From Blautia hansenii DSM 20583 (GTDB lineage Bacteria; Bacillota; Clostridia; Lachnospirales; Lachnospiraceae), in assembly GCF_002222595.2 (NCBI RefSeq), contig NZ_CP022413.2, forward strand, positions 566,501 through 630,500: a stretch of 64,000 nt of DNA, read 5' to 3'. This document shows, piece after piece, positions 62,072 through 64,000 of the stretch (positions within the stretch are counted from its first letter, which is position 1; the number at the start of each line of letters is the position of its first letter). The notes below the pieces were generated by a model that searched no databases, had not been told where the DNA came from, and was given only the letters and a program-made list of their open reading frames with translations. The position numbers and the translations under genes were made by a program.

Positions 62072-63942
62072 AAAAGGACGGAAAAAAGAAAGGCGACTTA
62101 GGAAAGCTGTTAAAACGAGTTTTTCAGTATGTGGGAAAGAATTATAAATACCATTTGATTTTTGTTCTTATTGGGATTTTTGTCAGTGTTCTTGCCAATG
62201 TACAGGGAACGATGTTCATGAAGACCATGATTGATGATTATATTATTCCTCTGACACAGGCAAAAGTGCCCGACTTCGCTCCTTTTGCATGGGCGATTGC
62301 CAGAGTGGCAGGCTTTTATCTCATTGGTGTTTTATGTGCTTATATGTACAATAAAATCATGATTTATGTAACGCAGGGAACATTGAAAAATCTGCGAAAC
62401 GATATGTTTGCCAAAATGGAAAGTCTTCCTGTAAAATATTTTGATACCCATCCCCACGGGGACATCATGTCTGTATATACCAATGATATTGATACGTTAA
62501 GACAGATGATAAGCCAGAGTATTCCACAGATGATTTCCAGTTTCCTTACGATTGTCAGCGTGTTCATCAGTATGTTGATTTTAAATATTCCCCTTACGGT
62601 GGTAACGGTGGTTATGCTGGGACTGATGATGCTGGTGACAAAGAAGATTGCGGGACTTTCCGGAAAACACTTTATGGCGCAGCAGGTGAATATCGGTAAG
62701 GTAAACGGTTATATTGAAGAAATGATGGAAGGTCAGAAGGTCGTAAAGGTCTTCTGTCATGAAGAAGAAGCCATAGAAGCCTTTGATAAAATCAATAACC
62801 AGCTTTTTGAAAGTGCAGATAATGCCAATAAATTTGCCAATTACTTAGGACCGGTAAATGCACAGCTTGGAAATATCAATTATGTAGTCTGTGCGGTGGT
62901 AGGCGGTGTTTTGGCGATTAACGGCATCGGAGGCTTTACTCTTGGAGGGCTTGCCAGCTTTCTGACCTTTAATAAAAGCATTGCAGGACCGGTAAACCAG
63001 ATTAGCCAGCAGTTAAACAGTATTGTTATGGCTTTGGCAGGAGCAAAGAGAATTTTCGAGCTCATGGATGAAAAGCCGGAAGAAGACAACGGTTACGTGG
63101 AACTGGTTTATGCCAAGAAGGAAAACGGTGAGATTAAAGAAAGCAAGGAACGTACCGGACACTGGGCCTGGAAGCATTATCATCAGGCAGACAATACAAC
63201 CACTTATGTAGAGCAGCAGGGAGATGTGGTGCTAGATGGTGTAGACTTTGGCTATACAGATGAGAAAATTGTGCTTCATGACATTAAGCTGTACGCAAAG
63301 CCGGGAGAAAAAATCGCATTTGTAGGTTCTACCGGTGCAGGAAAAACGACCATTACCAATCTTTTAAACCGCTTTTACGATATTCAGGACGGTAAAATCC
63401 GTTATGACGGAATTAATATCAACAAGATTAAGAAAGGAGATTTAAGACGTTCTCTGGGAATTGTATTGCAGGATACCAATCTTTTTACCGCTACGGTTAT
63501 GGATAATATCCGCTACGGAAAGCTGGATGCCACAGAGGAAGAAATTATTCAGGCAGCCAAGCTGGCAAATGCAGACGGATTTATCCGCAGGCTGCCGGAT
63601 GGATATCAGACTATGCTTACCGGAAACGGAGCAAATTTAAGTCAGGGGCAAAGACAGCTTCTTGCCATTGCAAGAGCGGCAGTTGCAGATCCTCCGGTAC
63701 TTATCTTGGATGAGGCTACAAGTTCTATTGATACCAGAACAGAGAAGCTGGTTCAGGAAGGTATGGACAGGCTGATGGAAGGAAGAACCACTTTTGTCAT
63801 TGCACACCGACTTTCTACGGTAAAGAACAGCGATTGTATTATGGTACTGGAAAAGGGAAGAATTATAGAACGAGGTTCTCATGACGAACTCATGGAGCAA
63901 AGAGGAAAGTATTATCAGCTTTATACCGGAAACGGAGTATAA
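62068..63942 (+). CDS. Heterodimeric multidrug-type ABC exporter, subunit 2
   Basis: This 624-residue protein starts with GTG overlapping the previous stop, after AAAAGGAG. It has a membrane domain (about 20-330), an insertion of about 30 residues before the ATPase domain, then Walker A GSTGAGKTT, signature LSQGQRQLLA and Walker B VLILDEATSSID with the catalytic Glu. It completes the heterodimer with subunit 1. The family exports drugs or lipophilic compounds. The last 58 bases of the window (63943-64000) hold no recognisable feature. Confidence 0.93.
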   Translation: MKKDGKKKGDLGKLLKRVFQYVGKNYKYHLIFVLIGIFVSVLANVQGTMFMKTMIDDYIIPLTQAKVPDFAPFAWAIARVAGFYLIGVLCAYMYNKIMIYVTQGTLKNLRNDMFAKMESLPVKYFDTHPHGDIMSVYTNDIDTLRQMISQSIPQMISSFLTIVSVFISMLILNIPLTVVTVVMLGLMMLVTKKIAGLSGKHFMAQQVNIGKVNGYIEEMMEGQKVVKVFCHEEEAIEAFDKINNQLFESADNANKFANYLGPVNAQLGNINYVVCAVVGGVLAINGIGGFTLGGLASFLTFNKSIAGPVNQISQQLNSIVMALAGAKRIFELMDEKPEEDNGYVELVYAKKENGEIKESKERTGHWAWKHYHQADNTTTYVEQQGDVVLDGVDFGYTDEKIVLHDIKLYAKPGEKIAFVGSTGAGKTTITNLLNRFYDIQDGKIRYDGININKIKKGDLRRSLGIVLQDTNLFTATVMDNIRYGKLDATEEEIIQAAKLANADGFIRRLPDGYQTMLTGNGANLSQGQRQLLAIARAAVADPPVLILDEATSSIDTRTEKLVQEGMDRLMEGRTTFVIAHRLSTVKNSDCIMVLEKGRIIERGSHDELMEQRGKYYQLYTGNGV

Positions 63943-64000
63943 ATCTTTATATAGTCTTAATACTTCGTGCGATTTATTTATACATTCTTTATATCACAGG

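Noticed and set aside
60308..63942. Link of the terminal ABC exporter to the glycan locus
   Set aside because: It has its own consensus promoter and operator, is separated by unrelated genes, and resembles multidrug heterodimers.

Overview
This window looks like a chromosome segment of a gut-type Lachnospiraceae/Clostridia bacterium. The DNA is AT-rich with strong AGGAGG ribosome-binding sites. The genes are typical of that group: LplA/LplB/LplC-type oligosaccharide importers, YesM/YesN regulators, a DUF134 protein, BcrA-like ABC systems and lipoproteins with a GC lipobox. The species cannot be named from the sequence. No rRNA, tRNA, CRISPR array or prophage was seen.

Layout. 1-3488: the end of a bacitracin/lantibiotic-type ABC system, a lipoprotein with an SH3-like tail and a MATE exporter. 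3560-10031: a three-subunit molybdenum hydroxylase operon (FAD, 2Fe-2S and Mo subunits), an APC-family amino-acid permease and an M18 aminopeptidase. 10040-16731: a palindromic repeat, a PsiE-like membrane protein, a secreted NlpC/P60 peptidoglycan hydrolase, a response regulator/ABC/permease/histidine kinase cluster, and dinD. 16859-22961: a sulfur/redox island with a DUF134 protein, an 860-residue fusion (CoA-disulfide-reductase-like, rhodanese, siroheme reductase and ferredoxin modules), a LysR regulator, a thioredoxin-reductase-like protein lacking its CxxC, and a YeiH-family exporter.

23115-57446 is the centre of the window: a large locus for sulfated glycosaminoglycan (chondroitin/hyaluronan-type) breakdown. 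It encodes a membrane-bound AraC regulator (frameshifted here), a PL8 polysaccharide lyase, two ABC oligosaccharide importers, two GH88 unsaturated glucuronyl hydrolases, a GH43 enzyme and seven Cys-type sulfatases (one decayed). None of the enzymes has a visible signal peptide, so degradation after import appears to be cytoplasmic. A block GH88-sulfatase-sulfatase is present twice, at 36940-40894 and 49066-53018. Between the copies lie an IS66 remnant, a pair of AT-rich ABC exporters and the second importer. Two short relics upstream of that importer match the GH43 gene and the following sulfatase of copy 1, so the duplicated segment was once larger. The second copy ends with a P-loop kinase-like gene and a YesM/YesN two-component system.

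57491-63942: a structured intergenic region, a second full palindromic repeat, a VanY-like D,D-carboxypeptidase, an AlbA_2/Schlafen-type protein, and a heterodimeric multidrug-type ABC exporter behind a consensus promoter.

Working model (inference): oligosaccharides enter through the two importers, PL8 and GH88 remove unsaturated uronic acid units, and the sulfatases release sulfate. The nearby sulfur island could handle sulfate/sulfite balance. No sulfatase-maturing radical SAM enzyme is in the window, so it must be encoded elsewhere if the sulfatases are active.
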